From assembly GCA_013204185.1 (NCBI GenBank), contig JABMOI010000015.1, positions 1 through 56,609 of the forward strand: 56,609 nt of DNA. The letters are read 5' to 3'. The translations under genes and the position numbers were made by a program. Positions 1-10,410 of the stretch are shown here, piece by piece. How positions within the stretch are numbered: position 1 is the stretch's first letter; every line of letters begins with the position of its first letter. Source of the stretch: a bacterium. Its GTDB lineage: Bacteria > Bacteroidota > Rhodothermia > Rhodothermales > UBA10348. The notes under the pieces were generated by a model. It searched no databases. It was not told the DNA's origin and was given only the letters and a program-made list of their open reading frames with translations.

Positions 1-601
<601 letters not shown>

Positions 602-879
602 TTATTTCCGGAATTCCGTTAGCAAAATCACCTGCGTGATTTCTTAACAAAACGACCTGGAAAGACTATTTAAACGAAATACCGCCGTAGAACTTTCCAC
701 GACCGGTTTACCGCTATCAATAAGGGAGCCTCAAAAATACGATGATCCATATCGAATCGCTTCGTTTAGCGCTGGGTATATCGCAAAGAAACGGGGAATT
801 TCCACCTTCTCAATATGTTCACTTTTGCCTGTTTTTTGATCGATTGAGCCTATATTGATCCATCGACATATTCTTCCTG

Positions 880-3444
880 ATGAATCGGGTTTCCGTTATG
901 CTCCGCCGTATCTCCTTTCTGCTCGCACTGGTATTATTAACTTCGTTTTCGGCTCTTGCCCAAGATTTACCCAGTATTGAGGCCAAAACAAAAGGTCTCG
1001 AAAAAATGGAGGGGTTCTATACCATTTATTGGGACGAGGCTGCAGGTAAGGTGTGGTTGGAAATAGACCGTTTTAATGAGGATTTCCTGTACCAAGTATC
1101 CCTCGCGGCCGGTCTTGGATCCAACGATATTGGCTTGGACCGCAATCAGTTAGGGGGAACGTACATCGTTCGTTTTGAGCGCCGAGGGCCCAAGGTCTTT
1201 ATGGTAGTTCCGAACTTGGATTACGTCGCCGTTTCAAAAAATGTAGCGGAACAACAATCTGTGCGCGATGCGTTCGCATCTGGTGTTATGCACGGCTTTA
1301 CCGTGGCTGCCCAGACAGATTCCAATGTGCTTGTCGATGCCACATCGTTCATTGTACGGGATGCACACGGAGCAGCAAACACGCTTAAGAGGTCGAATCA
1401 AGGAGCGTATCGGGTGGACGATTCTCGCTCCGCTCCCTACAAAGAGCGGACAAAAGCTTTTCCAAGAAATACCGAAATGGAGGCCATGCTCACGTTCACG
1501 TCTGACTCCCCCGGAGGTATTGTACGGAGCGTCGCGTCGCTTGCCGAATCGTTCACACTCAGAGAGCGCCATTCATTTATTGCGCTGCCTGAGCCGGGTT
1601 TTGAACCTCGAAAGAACGACCCCCGATCTGGCTATTTCGGACCTAGTTTTGTCGATTACTCCTCTCCGATCGGCTCAGATATGACGGTGCGCTACATTTC
1701 AAGACATCGGTTAGAAAAAATGGACCCTACGGCTGCCGTCTCAGATCCGGTTAAGCCCATTATTTACTACCTCGACAACGGAACGCCAGAACCAGTTCGT
1801 TCAGCTCTGTTGGAAGGCGCTCGCTGGTGGAACGGGGCGTTTGAGGCCGCCGGATACAGAAATGCATTTCAAGTTGAAGTTCTGCCGGACGGCGCCGACC
1901 CGCTCGACGTTCGCTACAACATTATAAACTGGGTCCATCGCTCCACACGAGGCTGGAGTTACGGTTCTTCCATTACAGATCCACGAACCGGTGAAATTCT
2001 CAAAGGACATGTGCTTTTAGGGTCCCTTCGAGTGAGACAAGATTATTTAATTGCTCAAGGACTGCTCAATATGTTTGACCCCTCGTTCACTGGAGGCGAT
2101 GAAAACGACCCGATGCTCAACATGGCCCTTGCTCGAATCCGCCAGCTCTCGGCACACGAGGTAGGCCATACGCTGGGACTTCAGCACAATTTTGCTGCAT
2201 CTGTAAACGACCGTGCTTCGGTTATGGATTACCCAGCTCCGCTAGCCAAAATGGATCCAAACAATCGGATTTTGCTTCACGACGCGTACGACACGGGCAT
2301 TGGCGAATGGGATAAAATCACCATCAAATATGGATACTCTGATTTCCCAGAAGGCACCGACGAACAGGCCGCGCTGAATACGATTGTGGACGAATACGTT
2401 GAGCAAGGATGGAAATACATTACCGATAACGACGCGCGCGACGAGGGTGGTTCTCACCCCCTTGCCCACCTTTGGGATAATGGAGCCAACGCGGTCGATG
2501 GGCTCAAGTTGGATATGGAGGTTCGCGCCGTTGCTCTGGGCCGCTTTGGCGTGAGCAATTTGCAACACGGACAGCCTATGGCCGCGTTGGAAGAAGTCCT
2601 CGTTCCGCTTTATCTGCGACATCGATATCAAGTAGAAGCGGTCTCCAAATTGATTGGTGGAGTTAACTACGCGTATAATGTTCGCGGAGACACTCAAGAA
2701 TTACCAACACCCGTATCTGCAGGCACGCAGCGCTCGGCTATAAATAGCTTGTTGTCAGTTGTTACACCTGGGGCATTAGCCCTGCCAGAGCATATTGCTA
2801 CTCAAATTCCACCTCGTCCTCCAGGGTACGGACCGCATCGCGAACTTTTCTCTGGGCACACCGGCCCGGTGTTTGACCCATATGCCCCGGCAGCGGTTGT
2901 GGCACAACAGGTGTTTGGCTTGTTGCTACATCCAGCCAGGACGGCTCGACTTACCTACCAGTCGGATTTCGATAAAGCACTGCCTGATTTTCTGAGTGTC
3001 CTAGTTATGTTTACACAACAAGTATGGCTCGCTGATATCCCCTCAGACCCCTACTTGGCCGAATTGCAACGCCTGACTCAGCAAGTTTGGGTTGATGCAC
3101 TCCTTTCAGCCGCAGCGTCTCCGGCTCAGTCCCCAGCGGCCCAATCGCGTATCCTGTTTCATTTGAGGGACCTGCACGAATGGCTCACCGAAAACGCCGA
3201 CCGTTCCGACGACGAAACCCGCGCCCACCGGTTTGCCGTTCTTGACGAAATTGATCGCTATATTTTCCGTCCGTACCAGGTCACCGAGCGCCCCGTCCCT
3301 GTAACCACGCCGCCTGGTTCTCCGATTGGCTCCATGATGGCCACAGATGCCCCCGCTTGGGCTATTCGCTCCGCAGAACGCGAGGCGTGGCTCAACGAAT
3401 GGATGGACGCAACGAACCTCTGCACATTTGAGCCTATCTTTTGA
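880..3444 (+). CDS. Zinc-dependent metalloprotease (DUF5117/DUF4953-like), exported
   Basis: 854-aa ORF with signal peptide and HEVGHTLGLQHNF (HExxHxxGxxH) zinc motif. Confidence 0.9.
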   Translation: MNRVSVMLRRISFLLALVLLTSFSALAQDLPSIEAKTKGLEKMEGFYTIYWDEAAGKVWLEIDRFNEDFLYQVSLAAGLGSNDIGLDRNQLGGTYIVRFERRGPKVFMVVPNLDYVAVSKNVAEQQSVRDAFASGVMHGFTVAAQTDSNVLVDATSFIVRDAHGAANTLKRSNQGAYRVDDSRSAPYKERTKAFPRNTEMEAMLTFTSDSPGGIVRSVASLAESFTLRERHSFIALPEPGFEPRKNDPRSGYFGPSFVDYSSPIGSDMTVRYISRHRLEKMDPTAAVSDPVKPIIYYLDNGTPEPVRSALLEGARWWNGAFEAAGYRNAFQVEVLPDGADPLDVRYNIINWVHRSTRGWSYGSSITDPRTGEILKGHVLLGSLRVRQDYLIAQGLLNMFDPSFTGGDENDPMLNMALARIRQLSAHEVGHTLGLQHNFAASVNDRASVMDYPAPLAKMDPNNRILLHDAYDTGIGEWDKITIKYGYSDFPEGTDEQAALNTIVDEYVEQGWKYITDNDARDEGGSHPLAHLWDNGANAVDGLKLDMEVRAVALGRFGVSNLQHGQPMAALEEVLVPLYLRHRYQVEAVSKLIGGVNYAYNVRGDTQELPTPVSAGTQRSAINSLLSVVTPGALALPEHIATQIPPRPPGYGPHRELFSGHTGPVFDPYAPAAVVAQQVFGLLLHPARTARLTYQSDFDKALPDFLSVLVMFTQQVWLADIPSDPYLAELQRLTQQVWVDALLSAAASPAQSPAAQSRILFHLRDLHEWLTENADRSDDETRAHRFAVLDEIDRYIFRPYQVTERPVPVTTPPGSPIGSMMATDAPAWAIRSAEREAWLNEWMDATNLCTFEPIF

Positions 3445-3475
3445 TTTTATCGTTCTAATTTGGGCGTTTTGAAAT

Positions 3476-3513
3476 AAGCGGGGGGATTGAACATGCGTTC
3501 AATCCCCCCGCTT
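3476..3513. terminator. Bidirectional terminator-like hairpin between convergent genes
   Basis: Perfect 17-bp inverted repeat aagcggggggattgaac-atgc-gttcaatccccccgctt between the stops of 880..3444(+) and 3558..6077(-). Confidence 0.8.
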
Positions 3514-3557
3514 CGTTGCCAGAGCCCACCACCGCTCCAACAAAATCTAAGTCCAGC

Positions 3558-6077
3558 TTATCCGATTCCTACGTCTTCAAATCCAGATCCGCCTTCCTGG
3601 TTGGAGCGGTTTGGAGCTCTTTTTGGCGGCTTCCCAAAATTGTATTGAAACGTGAGGCTGGCGGAACGCGACTCCCACTTCCGATTTCCGAGTTGGTAGA
3701 ATGAGGCTTGATCCAATTCGAATTGGAAGCCCATTTTGTCCAACGGGTCGTTCATTCTGAGCGTGAGAGAGCCTTTTCCTTTTAGCACTTTCTGACGCAC
3801 AGAAATATTGGCAACAGAGAAGGAGGATATTTTCCCCTGTGCTACGTCAATGGGGGCGCGGTAGAAGTAAAACAACTGCACATCCGTTTTGTCAGTTACT
3901 TTCCAGGTTGCACTCGCCCGCGAGGACCAAGAAACCGCATCGTTCGCCAGGCTTGCATCTACACTTGCGCCGTCCGTAACAATACGGTAGGCATTAAAGC
4001 TGGCAAATCCACTTAGTTTTGAGCCCAACCGCATCGATCCAATCATTTCTGCTCCAAAAGATTCGCTCTTGTCAAAGTTGCGAAATGTCAAGGTTGAGAT
4101 GCCTGTTGAGCTATCCAGCGTCTTGAATCGTTCAATCTGATTCACAGTTCGGCGGTAGTAGGGCGTGACAGAAATTGAACCTTTCTGAGTAAACTGCTGA
4201 TACGCCATCTCAAAGGAGTGAACGTATTCTGGCTCAAGAAGTGGGTTACCGATCTGCAGATTCAGCGGGTCGGAGAACGTCGTAAACGGATTGAGCTGGC
4301 TGGTTCTAGGTCTACTTACCCGCTTGCTGTAGCTCAATTTCACCTGTTTGGTCTGAGCTAAATTGTAGTTCACAAAAGCACTTGGAAACAGGCTGGTATA
4401 GCTGTTGTCGAAGGACTCGCTGGTTGTTCTCAAGTCAAAGGTCGTGTTGGCTTGCTCTGCCCGAAGTCCTGCTTGTACTTCCATCTTACCGACCTTCGTG
4501 CTTACGATACCGTAGCCCGCAAATACGTTTTCTGCGTAATCAAATCGGTTGCTAAGCCCCATGTCTTCAGCAAAATTGCCAGCTGTTGCATCGAAGAAAG
4601 ACGCATCAAACCGATTGTCCATGGAGCGGAACGTTCCTTTAGCACCCGCTTCGACTTTGACTGAACCGAGCGTACGAATCCAGTCTGTTTGACCTGAAAC
4701 CTCTGTTTCACGATTGTCTAGCTCATTGATGGTCTGTTCAATTAAATCGAGAGCAGACGCTCCGTCAAGGGAAAGCAACTGCTCGGAAAGCTCATCCGTA
4801 TTCCCACCATTTGATCTATTGAACCGGATTTCGCCCGTCGTTTCGTTTTTCGATGAGTCTAGGATTCGTCTAAATGATGTGGAAAAATCCATCGAATAGC
4901 CGTCTGAAGCGACCATGCTCTGGCGAGAAGATCTACTTGTAAGGTCGCGAAGCGCGTCGAGCTGGGCATAAGCATTTGTCGACTCATTGTCTCCTTGCCT
5001 GTTGCTCACAAGAGCCGATCCAGAAAGCTCCGTTTTGTCTGAGATGCTATAGTCGGAGCTCAAACTGAACAGATGCGAAGTACCCGTGCGTAAGCCGAAG
5101 TTATCCTGCTCAATGAACGTGCGTGGGTCTAAATATCTGTTTTCCCTGAGGTTGAACCCATCGCTGTTCCGGTCGTCGCTTCTAAACCCATAGGTGCTGA
5201 AGAGCTTTAGGGCTCCTTTTTGAATGTTATAACTTCCAGATGCGTTGTAGCCGCCGTCGGAACCGCCACCTAGCGTAATTCCTCCACTCGAGCCCATTTC
5301 AGCTTCTTTCTTAAGCACGATATTAATCGCACCAGCTTGGCCATCCGGATCGTATTTCGCGGACGGGTTAGGAATCACTTCAACCCGGTCGATGGAGCTG
5401 GCTGGGAGTTGCTGCAAAAAGGAGGTTAGAAAATCGCCTTTAAGCGGCGACGGCTTTCCGTTGATTAATACAGAAATATTCTGATTGCCCCTCAGACTGA
5501 CATTCCCATCAATATCGACTTCAACCGAAGGAATATTTTGCAATACATCGGTCGCTGACCCACCAGCAGAGCTAATCTGGTTTTTGGTGTTGTACACCGT
5601 GCGATCTATTTCAAAAGCAACTTCCGCGCGTTCTGCAGTCACTTCTACTCCTTCCATTTCCGCTGAATCAAAAGCCAAAGAAACGGTCCCAAGGTCCACA
5701 ATTCTATTCGCCTCGGAGATCACAAAAACCGGGGTTTCAAACGGTTGATAACCCACAAAACTGACGACAGCGAAGTACCGCCCGATGGGCAAGCGCTCAA
5801 TTAAAAAGCGTCCGTCCGAATCACTTATGGCTCCCGTGACTAGTGTTGAATCCGAAGCTGACCTCACTCCGATGGTCGCTGAAAACAGAGCGTTTCCCGA
5901 TTCTTTCTCGAGAATCACACCGCTAATTTGTCCAATAACGGACTGCCGTGTTTCGGTAGCAGATGGACCGCTTGCCACAGTCGATTGAGCGAAAGCGGCA
6001 TTCCCCAAGAGCGTTCCCAGTACTAGGAAGGCTAAAAAGGCTGCACTTTTCTTTAGGATTGGAATAATGTTTGACAT
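3558..6077 (-). CDS. TonB-dependent receptor / outer membrane beta-barrel protein with carboxypeptidase-like regulatory domain
   Basis: ORF 3558..6143; likely start at 6077 (MSNIIPILKKSAAFLAFLVLG signal peptide). N-terminal carboxypeptidase-like domain, plug (TDVLQNIPSVEVDIDGNVSLRGNQNISVLINGKPS) and C-terminal barrel. Confidence 0.9.
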   Translation of the reverse strand: MSNIIPILKKSAAFLAFLVLGTLLGNAAFAQSTVASGPSATETRQSVIGQISGVILEKESGNALFSATIGVRSASDSTLVTGAISDSDGRFLIERLPIGRYFAVVSFVGYQPFETPVFVISEANRIVDLGTVSLAFDSAEMEGVEVTAERAEVAFEIDRTVYNTKNQISSAGGSATDVLQNIPSVEVDIDGNVSLRGNQNISVLINGKPSPLKGDFLTSFLQQLPASSIDRVEVIPNPSAKYDPDGQAGAINIVLKKEAEMGSSGGITLGGGSDGGYNASGSYNIQKGALKLFSTYGFRSDDRNSDGFNLRENRYLDPRTFIEQDNFGLRTGTSHLFSLSSDYSISDKTELSGSALVSNRQGDNESTNAYAQLDALRDLTSRSSRQSMVASDGYSMDFSTSFRRILDSSKNETTGEIRFNRSNGGNTDELSEQLLSLDGASALDLIEQTINELDNRETEVSGQTDWIRTLGSVKVEAGAKGTFRSMDNRFDASFFDATAGNFAEDMGLSNRFDYAENVFAGYGIVSTKVGKMEVQAGLRAEQANTTFDLRTTSESFDNSYTSLFPSAFVNYNLAQTKQVKLSYSKRVSRPRTSQLNPFTTFSDPLNLQIGNPLLEPEYVHSFEMAYQQFTQKGSISVTPYYRRTVNQIERFKTLDSSTGISTLTFRNFDKSESFGAEMIGSMRLGSKLSGFASFNAYRIVTDGASVDASLANDAVSWSSRASATWKVTDKTDVQLFYFYRAPIDVAQGKISSFSVANISVRQKVLKGKGSLTLRMNDPLDKMGFQFELDQASFYQLGNRKWESRSASLTFQYNFGKPPKRAPNRSNQEGGSGFEDVGIG

Positions 6078-6170
6078 GTCAAGTTTTTCTGGCCGCACGA
6101 ATGCGTTGGTGGGGTGTTTACAATAAGTGTAAAAATCCACCACAGCGGAACGTCATCCGATCTCTTTGCG

Positions 6171-6239
6171 ACAAGAGGCGACCACTTGCGACAAAAGGCT
6201 ATTTGTGTCGACAAACGGCTACAGAAAACAACAAGCGGC
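6171..6239. repeat. Four degenerate direct repeats ACAANNGGC at exact 20-bp period
   Basis: acaagaggc 6171, acaaaaggc 6191, acaaacggc 6211, acaagcggc 6231; lies between thiL stop and TonB receptor start. Confidence 0.75.
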
Positions 6240-6285
6240 ACAGCTAAGCCGGCCCCTCCGATCCACAAAAAAGACTCAACGAGAG

Positions 6286-7383
6286 CTATTTTGCTCCGTT
6301 TTTGGAAGGCGGTAGGTCGAAGTCATCGGGGTTCACTTCGTTCGGGTCAAAATGCTGATACCCTGCAGGATGCAGTGGCAACAGTCCTGTTTCCGGGCTG
6401 TAGGCTCTAACGCCCCGAGCTGCTTCTTCGATGTTTCCGATCACCGAAACGCCTTCGAGCGCGTCCACTTTTGAGACCTCAGATGGGTCTACGGTAAAGA
6501 GCAATTCGTAATCTTCGCCGCCGAACAGGGCATAGGCGTCGATATCGTCCATGAATTGATCGGCCACCAACCGGGTTTCCGGATCGAATGGCAGAGCTGG
6601 AATCCGCACGGTGGCTCCTACCCCGCTTCGAATGGCAATATGGTGGACTTCTGACGCAATACCGTCTGAGATATCGATCATCGAAGTTGGGCGGATACCT
6701 GCCTTTTTAAACGCCTCAATCATGTCGAGGCGCGCATTCGGGCGCAGTTGGCGCTGAATCACGTATTGGAGCGCTTCCAAATCAGGTTCGTAGTCTTCGC
6801 CCAAGTCTTTCAGGGCTTGACGCTGGTCTAAGAGCACTTTTAGGCCTGCATAAGCTCCACCCACATCGCCGGTAACGCAAAGAAAGTCGCCGACGTTTGC
6901 CCCTCTTCTGAACACCACATCTCGCTCTGCCACTTCCCCAACCACAGTAATCGAAATGTAGAGAGCATGAGCCGTTGTGGTATCGCCTCCTACCAATTCC
7001 ATCCCGTACTTCTTGCAGGCCATCTTTATGCCGTCGTAGAGACCGTCCAGCATTTCAACCGACATATTCCGCGGAATACCCAGCGCAATAGTGGCATAAA
7101 GCGGCTTTGCATTCATGGCCACCACGTCGCTCACATTGACCGATATGGACTTAAACCCCAGAAACGACATTGGGATAAAGGTGCGATCAAAGTGAACGCC
7201 CTCTATGAGCGCGTCGGTCGTGATCACATGCAGGGTGCCTTCGCTAACTTTGTAAACGGCCGCATCGTCTCCAATGCCCTCGATCAGGCCTGAAGACCTA
7301 GGCAAATCGACCAAACGGTCGGACATGCGCTGAATAATGCCGAACTCCCCAAGAGTTGAAACCGGTGTAAAATGCTCGCTCAT
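6286..7383 (-). CDS. thiL: Thiamine-monophosphate kinase
   Basis: 365 aa; FGIIQRMSDRL...GIGDDAAVY...TTDALIEGVHFD...GDTT...GGEDYELLFTV motifs of ThiL. Confidence 0.95.
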   Translation of the reverse strand: MSEHFTPVSTLGEFGIIQRMSDRLVDLPRSSGLIEGIGDDAAVYKVSEGTLHVITTDALIEGVHFDRTFIPMSFLGFKSISVNVSDVVAMNAKPLYATIALGIPRNMSVEMLDGLYDGIKMACKKYGMELVGGDTTTAHALYISITVVGEVAERDVVFRRGANVGDFLCVTGDVGGAYAGLKVLLDQRQALKDLGEDYEPDLEALQYVIQRQLRPNARLDMIEAFKKAGIRPTSMIDISDGIASEVHHIAIRSGVGATVRIPALPFDPETRLVADQFMDDIDAYALFGGEDYELLFTVDPSEVSKVDALEGVSVIGNIEEAARGVRAYSPETGLLPLHPAGYQHFDPNEVNPDDFDLPPSKNGAK

Positions 7384-7430
7384 AATGATTGATTCGTTTC
7401 CGTGTGTGCGAAAGCTAACGCCTTTACCTG

Positions 7431-7904
7431 CTAAATAAAGATGCCGTAGTCAAACTCCCCGTCTGTACGACGGGGATCAAAAGAGGCCTCGAAGCGACTC
7501 AATTCCAGATTTTCTGAAATCGATTCCCCTGAAGCCGGTACCCATTCATTTAAAACTTTATAGGCCGTCTGGCCCGAAGAGGCGGGAGAACCCTTGTGCC
7601 GAAAATATGCAATCTTTCGATTCGAAAAGTCCAACCGCACGAACATCTCGGGTACGCTTTCAAGTTGGTCCACTTGAATCATGGCGTAGTAAAAGGCTGT
7701 CTCTGATCTCGTAGTAAAATCCCCAGAAATGACGACGTAACGCTCGGTGCCCACGCGCCCTGGAATCTGATCCCAAACTGCCCGCAATTGCTTCCAAAGG
7801 CCCGGAATGCCAGACAAATCGTTTGGCTGTTTCGAATTATGCCTCATCTCAAGTCGAAGTCCAACTAGTTGAAACGAGTCGGGTTGAGTGATAGTGGGCG
7901 TCAT
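7431..7904 (-). CDS. GyrI-like/AraC-type effector-binding domain protein
   Basis: 157 aa with terminal FEASFDPRRTDGEFDYGIFI and Y-I-S-G-type core typical of SOGP/GyrI-like domains. Confidence 0.65.
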   Translation of the reverse strand: MTPTITQPDSFQLVGLRLEMRHNSKQPNDLSGIPGLWKQLRAVWDQIPGRVGTERYVVISGDFTTRSETAFYYAMIQVDQLESVPEMFVRLDFSNRKIAYFRHKGSPASSGQTAYKVLNEWVPASGESISENLELSRFEASFDPRRTDGEFDYGIFI

Positions 7905-7973
7905 TGTTTGCGTTGCTTGGGAGATCAGGCAGTAATCAAAATGAATGGGGGTGCTGAACGCTATGGGCCAAGC

Positions 7974-9227
7974 TTATTTCCCCGGCATGCAGATCTTTCC
8001 TGAAAATGCACAGCCACGCGCGCCCGTAACCGACGGCATTCCCGTTGCCACGCCGCCCATCGCTTCATGCGCTAAAACGGCAAAACAGAGGGCCTCTTTG
8101 GCGTCCGAATCGAATCCGTGTTGCGTGGCTGAATCGACATGGGCGTGCGGTAAGCCGAGGGCCAACCCGTTCATGAGGGTTTCGTTGTGACTTCCGCCTC
8201 CCGAAACAATCACGCGATCAACTGGGAATTCGACAAACTTGCTTAACGCGTCCAGAATTGACTGAACGGTAAAAGCGGTAGCCGTGGCCACGACGTCTTG
8301 GTCAGACAAGCCTTTTTCGCGCCCCTGAGCAACCATTTGCTGAACAAACGCAGCGTTAAAGAGCTCGCGGCCCGTCGATTTAGGAGGCGGTAATTCAAAA
8401 TAGGGATGCTGCAACCACTGCTTCAGCAGAGAGTCGTTTACAACGCCCGAGGCTGCAAAAGCCCCATTCTTATCGTACCAAGCTCCGGTAAACTGCTGCA
8501 TCAATCCATCAATCAGCATATTTGCAGGTCCGGTGTCGAATGCTACAACATCAGTACGCTTACAACCGGCTGTTAGGGCCGAGATATTGGCGATACCGCC
8601 TAAGTTCAATAACACTCGGTTTTCATCGGGGGACGAAAATACCGCCCAGTCTACGTAGGGCACCAACGGAGCGCCTTGCCCGCCGAGAGCCATATCGCCC
8701 ATTCTAAAATCGCCAACAACCGGGATGCCTATGAGATGGGCCAGTGTGGCCGGATCGCCAATCTGCAAGGTGGCTGCTGGTAGCTTCGCGGGAGAAGGAT
8801 CGTGATACATGGTTTGGCCGTGACTCCCCACTAACCCGATGTCTTCCAACGATATAGCGAAACGAGAGCACGTTTTTTTGATCGCAGCCGCATACACGTA
8901 AGCGAGCTCGACGTTGAGTTTGCAGAGTTCAGCGACCGAAGACGTCTCCGGAATCGAATTGCGAAGGATGCGTTGCTTGAGGTCTTCGTCGTAGGGCTGA
9001 GAGGCAAAAGCTCGAGTCTTTATGGACAGCCTTGTCCCACTTCCTTTGATCTCGGCAATAGCAACATCCACCCCATCTAGGCTTGTTCCGGACATTAGGC
9101 CAACGACGAACCGTTTTGAATGAGACAAGAGCTCACTACCGGCGGCGGCGCCCAGTCCGGCGCCCAGTCCGACGCCCTTTCCAGCCCCAAAAGAGCTCAT
9201 CCCTGAAGCTAGGTCAGTTCTTTGCAC
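7974..9227 (-). CDS. anmK: Anhydro-N-acetylmuramic acid kinase
   Basis: VVGLMSGTSLDGVDVAIAEI, GSHGQTMYHDP, LQIGDPATLA, GGIANIS, VSGGGSHNETLM motifs; N-terminal Gly/Ala-rich extension makes the exact start uncertain. Confidence 0.95.
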   Translation of the reverse strand: MQRTDLASGMSSFGAGKGVGLGAGLGAAAGSELLSHSKRFVVGLMSGTSLDGVDVAIAEIKGSGTRLSIKTRAFASQPYDEDLKQRILRNSIPETSSVAELCKLNVELAYVYAAAIKKTCSRFAISLEDIGLVGSHGQTMYHDPSPAKLPAATLQIGDPATLAHLIGIPVVGDFRMGDMALGGQGAPLVPYVDWAVFSSPDENRVLLNLGGIANISALTAGCKRTDVVAFDTGPANMLIDGLMQQFTGAWYDKNGAFAASGVVNDSLLKQWLQHPYFELPPPKSTGRELFNAAFVQQMVAQGREKGLSDQDVVATATAFTVQSILDALSKFVEFPVDRVIVSGGGSHNETLMNGLALGLPHAHVDSATQHGFDSDAKEALCFAVLAHEAMGGVATGMPSVTGARGCAFSGKICMPGK

Positions 9228-9912
9228 TGCTTTTTTTCCTCAACTCCTGCGCTTTTTGTAAAAACTCAGCGGCCTTGTCAGGGCGCTGCACAGCCAATTT
9301 GTCGTAGACAACTGCTGCTTCCTCAAAAAACTTTTGATTGGCGTAAATGCGTGCCAATGTTTCGGAAACGACATCGTCAATTTCCGTTTCCAATTCCCCT
9401 TGCGGAATCATCTCAATATTTGGATCGGGGACGATTCGGGCTGTTTCGAGCTCGCTAATTAGTTTGTCGAGATCCTGATACTCCGGCGAGGAAGGCTCGG
9501 CGTGTGCAGGTTGGTGCTGCTCGATGGGCGCAGTCTCCGGCTTGGAGGGACTCTCTGGTTCAGGTGCGGGCGCAACCGCTGCTTCCCACGACTCAGGATC
9601 TGCAAGTTCAACCGGTGCAAAGCCCGGGCTCTGCGGACTCGCGAACATTCTTCTAGTCACAGCGCGGCGCAGTCCTTTCTCAATGACAGGATTTCCAGGG
9701 CACAAAAATGCCGCCCGTTTCCAGTACTGATAGGCTAATTCTATATCGCGGTTTGCGTCGTGCAACTTGGCCAGCAACACCGTTGCACTCAAGTGATTCG
9801 GAATGACCTGCAGCAAATCACTCAGGAGAGCACGCGCCTCCTCAGAATTGTCTGCTTCAATCAACGAAGCGATTTGAGTGATATCAAGCACCGACATAGT
9901 GTGGCTTACCAA
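9214..9912 (-). CDS. Tetratricopeptide-repeat protein
   Basis: 232 aa; TPR-like helices at both ends (LLAKLHDANRDIELAYQYWKRAAFLCPGNP; TLARIYANQKFFEEAAVVYDKLAVQRPDKA) separated by a Pro/Glu-rich linker. Confidence 0.75.
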   Translation of the reverse strand: MVSHTMSVLDITQIASLIEADNSEEARALLSDLLQVIPNHLSATVLLAKLHDANRDIELAYQYWKRAAFLCPGNPVIEKGLRRAVTRRMFASPQSPGFAPVELADPESWEAAVAPAPEPESPSKPETAPIEQHQPAHAEPSSPEYQDLDKLISELETARIVPDPNIEMIPQGELETEIDDVVSETLARIYANQKFFEEAAVVYDKLAVQRPDKAAEFLQKAQELRKKSSAKN

Positions 9913-10409
9913 TTAGATGTGGCCGCAGTGAACACATCATCTGCAATTTTTTCGAGTGCCGCAAGAGCGGCTGTTTCTTCCTCGCTCGGATTGAAAGGAT
10001 CGTATTCTTCAAACGCCGAAAAGGTACGGTTTAATAACTCTTTGTTTTGCACCTGATCCTGGTATTTGACCGATACGGTTATCGAAATCCTATTTCGAGT
10101 GGCCTGTTCATTGCCAGAAACAGAAGTTGGCGTGTTATCGTAGCGCGAAATCACGACAGATAACACGGCATCAGAAGCCGATTCAGTGGTTTCCAAAGAA
10201 AGGCGCGTCTGGCGAACAAATCGGTCAATGAGCAAGGTGGTCATTTGCTCATCCAGGCCCGTAACCGTTGAAATGGTGTTGTCTTCGACCAACGGAATGG
10301 CAATCGTGCCAAGATGCTCAGGAATGCTGGCTCCCGTGAAGCTGTAGTAGCCGCAACCCGAAAGCCCCAGCCAACACGCTAAGAATATGGATACGAAAAA
10401 CCGATTCAT
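9906..10409 (-). CDS. lptE: LptE-family LPS-assembly lipoprotein
   Basis: Start MNRFFVSIFLACWLGLSGCGYYSFTGASIPEHLGTIAIPLVEDNT; lipobox and LptE-like N-terminus (ORF call starts at 10439). Confidence 0.8.
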   Translation of the reverse strand: MNRFFVSIFLACWLGLSGCGYYSFTGASIPEHLGTIAIPLVEDNTISTVTGLDEQMTTLLIDRFVRQTRLSLETTESASDAVLSVVISRYDNTPTSVSGNEQATRNRISITVSVKYQDQVQNKELLNRTFSAFEEYDPFNPSEEETAALAALEKIADDVFTAATSNW

Positions 10410-10410
10410 G

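Noticed and set aside
6171-6239. Possible CRISPR or plasmid-type iteron origin
   Set aside because: Repeat core is only 9 bp with two degenerate positions, no Rep gene nearby and housekeeping context; kept only as a candidate regulatory array
9083-9307. Arg-rich ORF (RRRRPVRRPVRRPFQ)
   Set aside because: Antisense to the Gly/Ala-rich start of anmK; artefact of the GC-rich repeat
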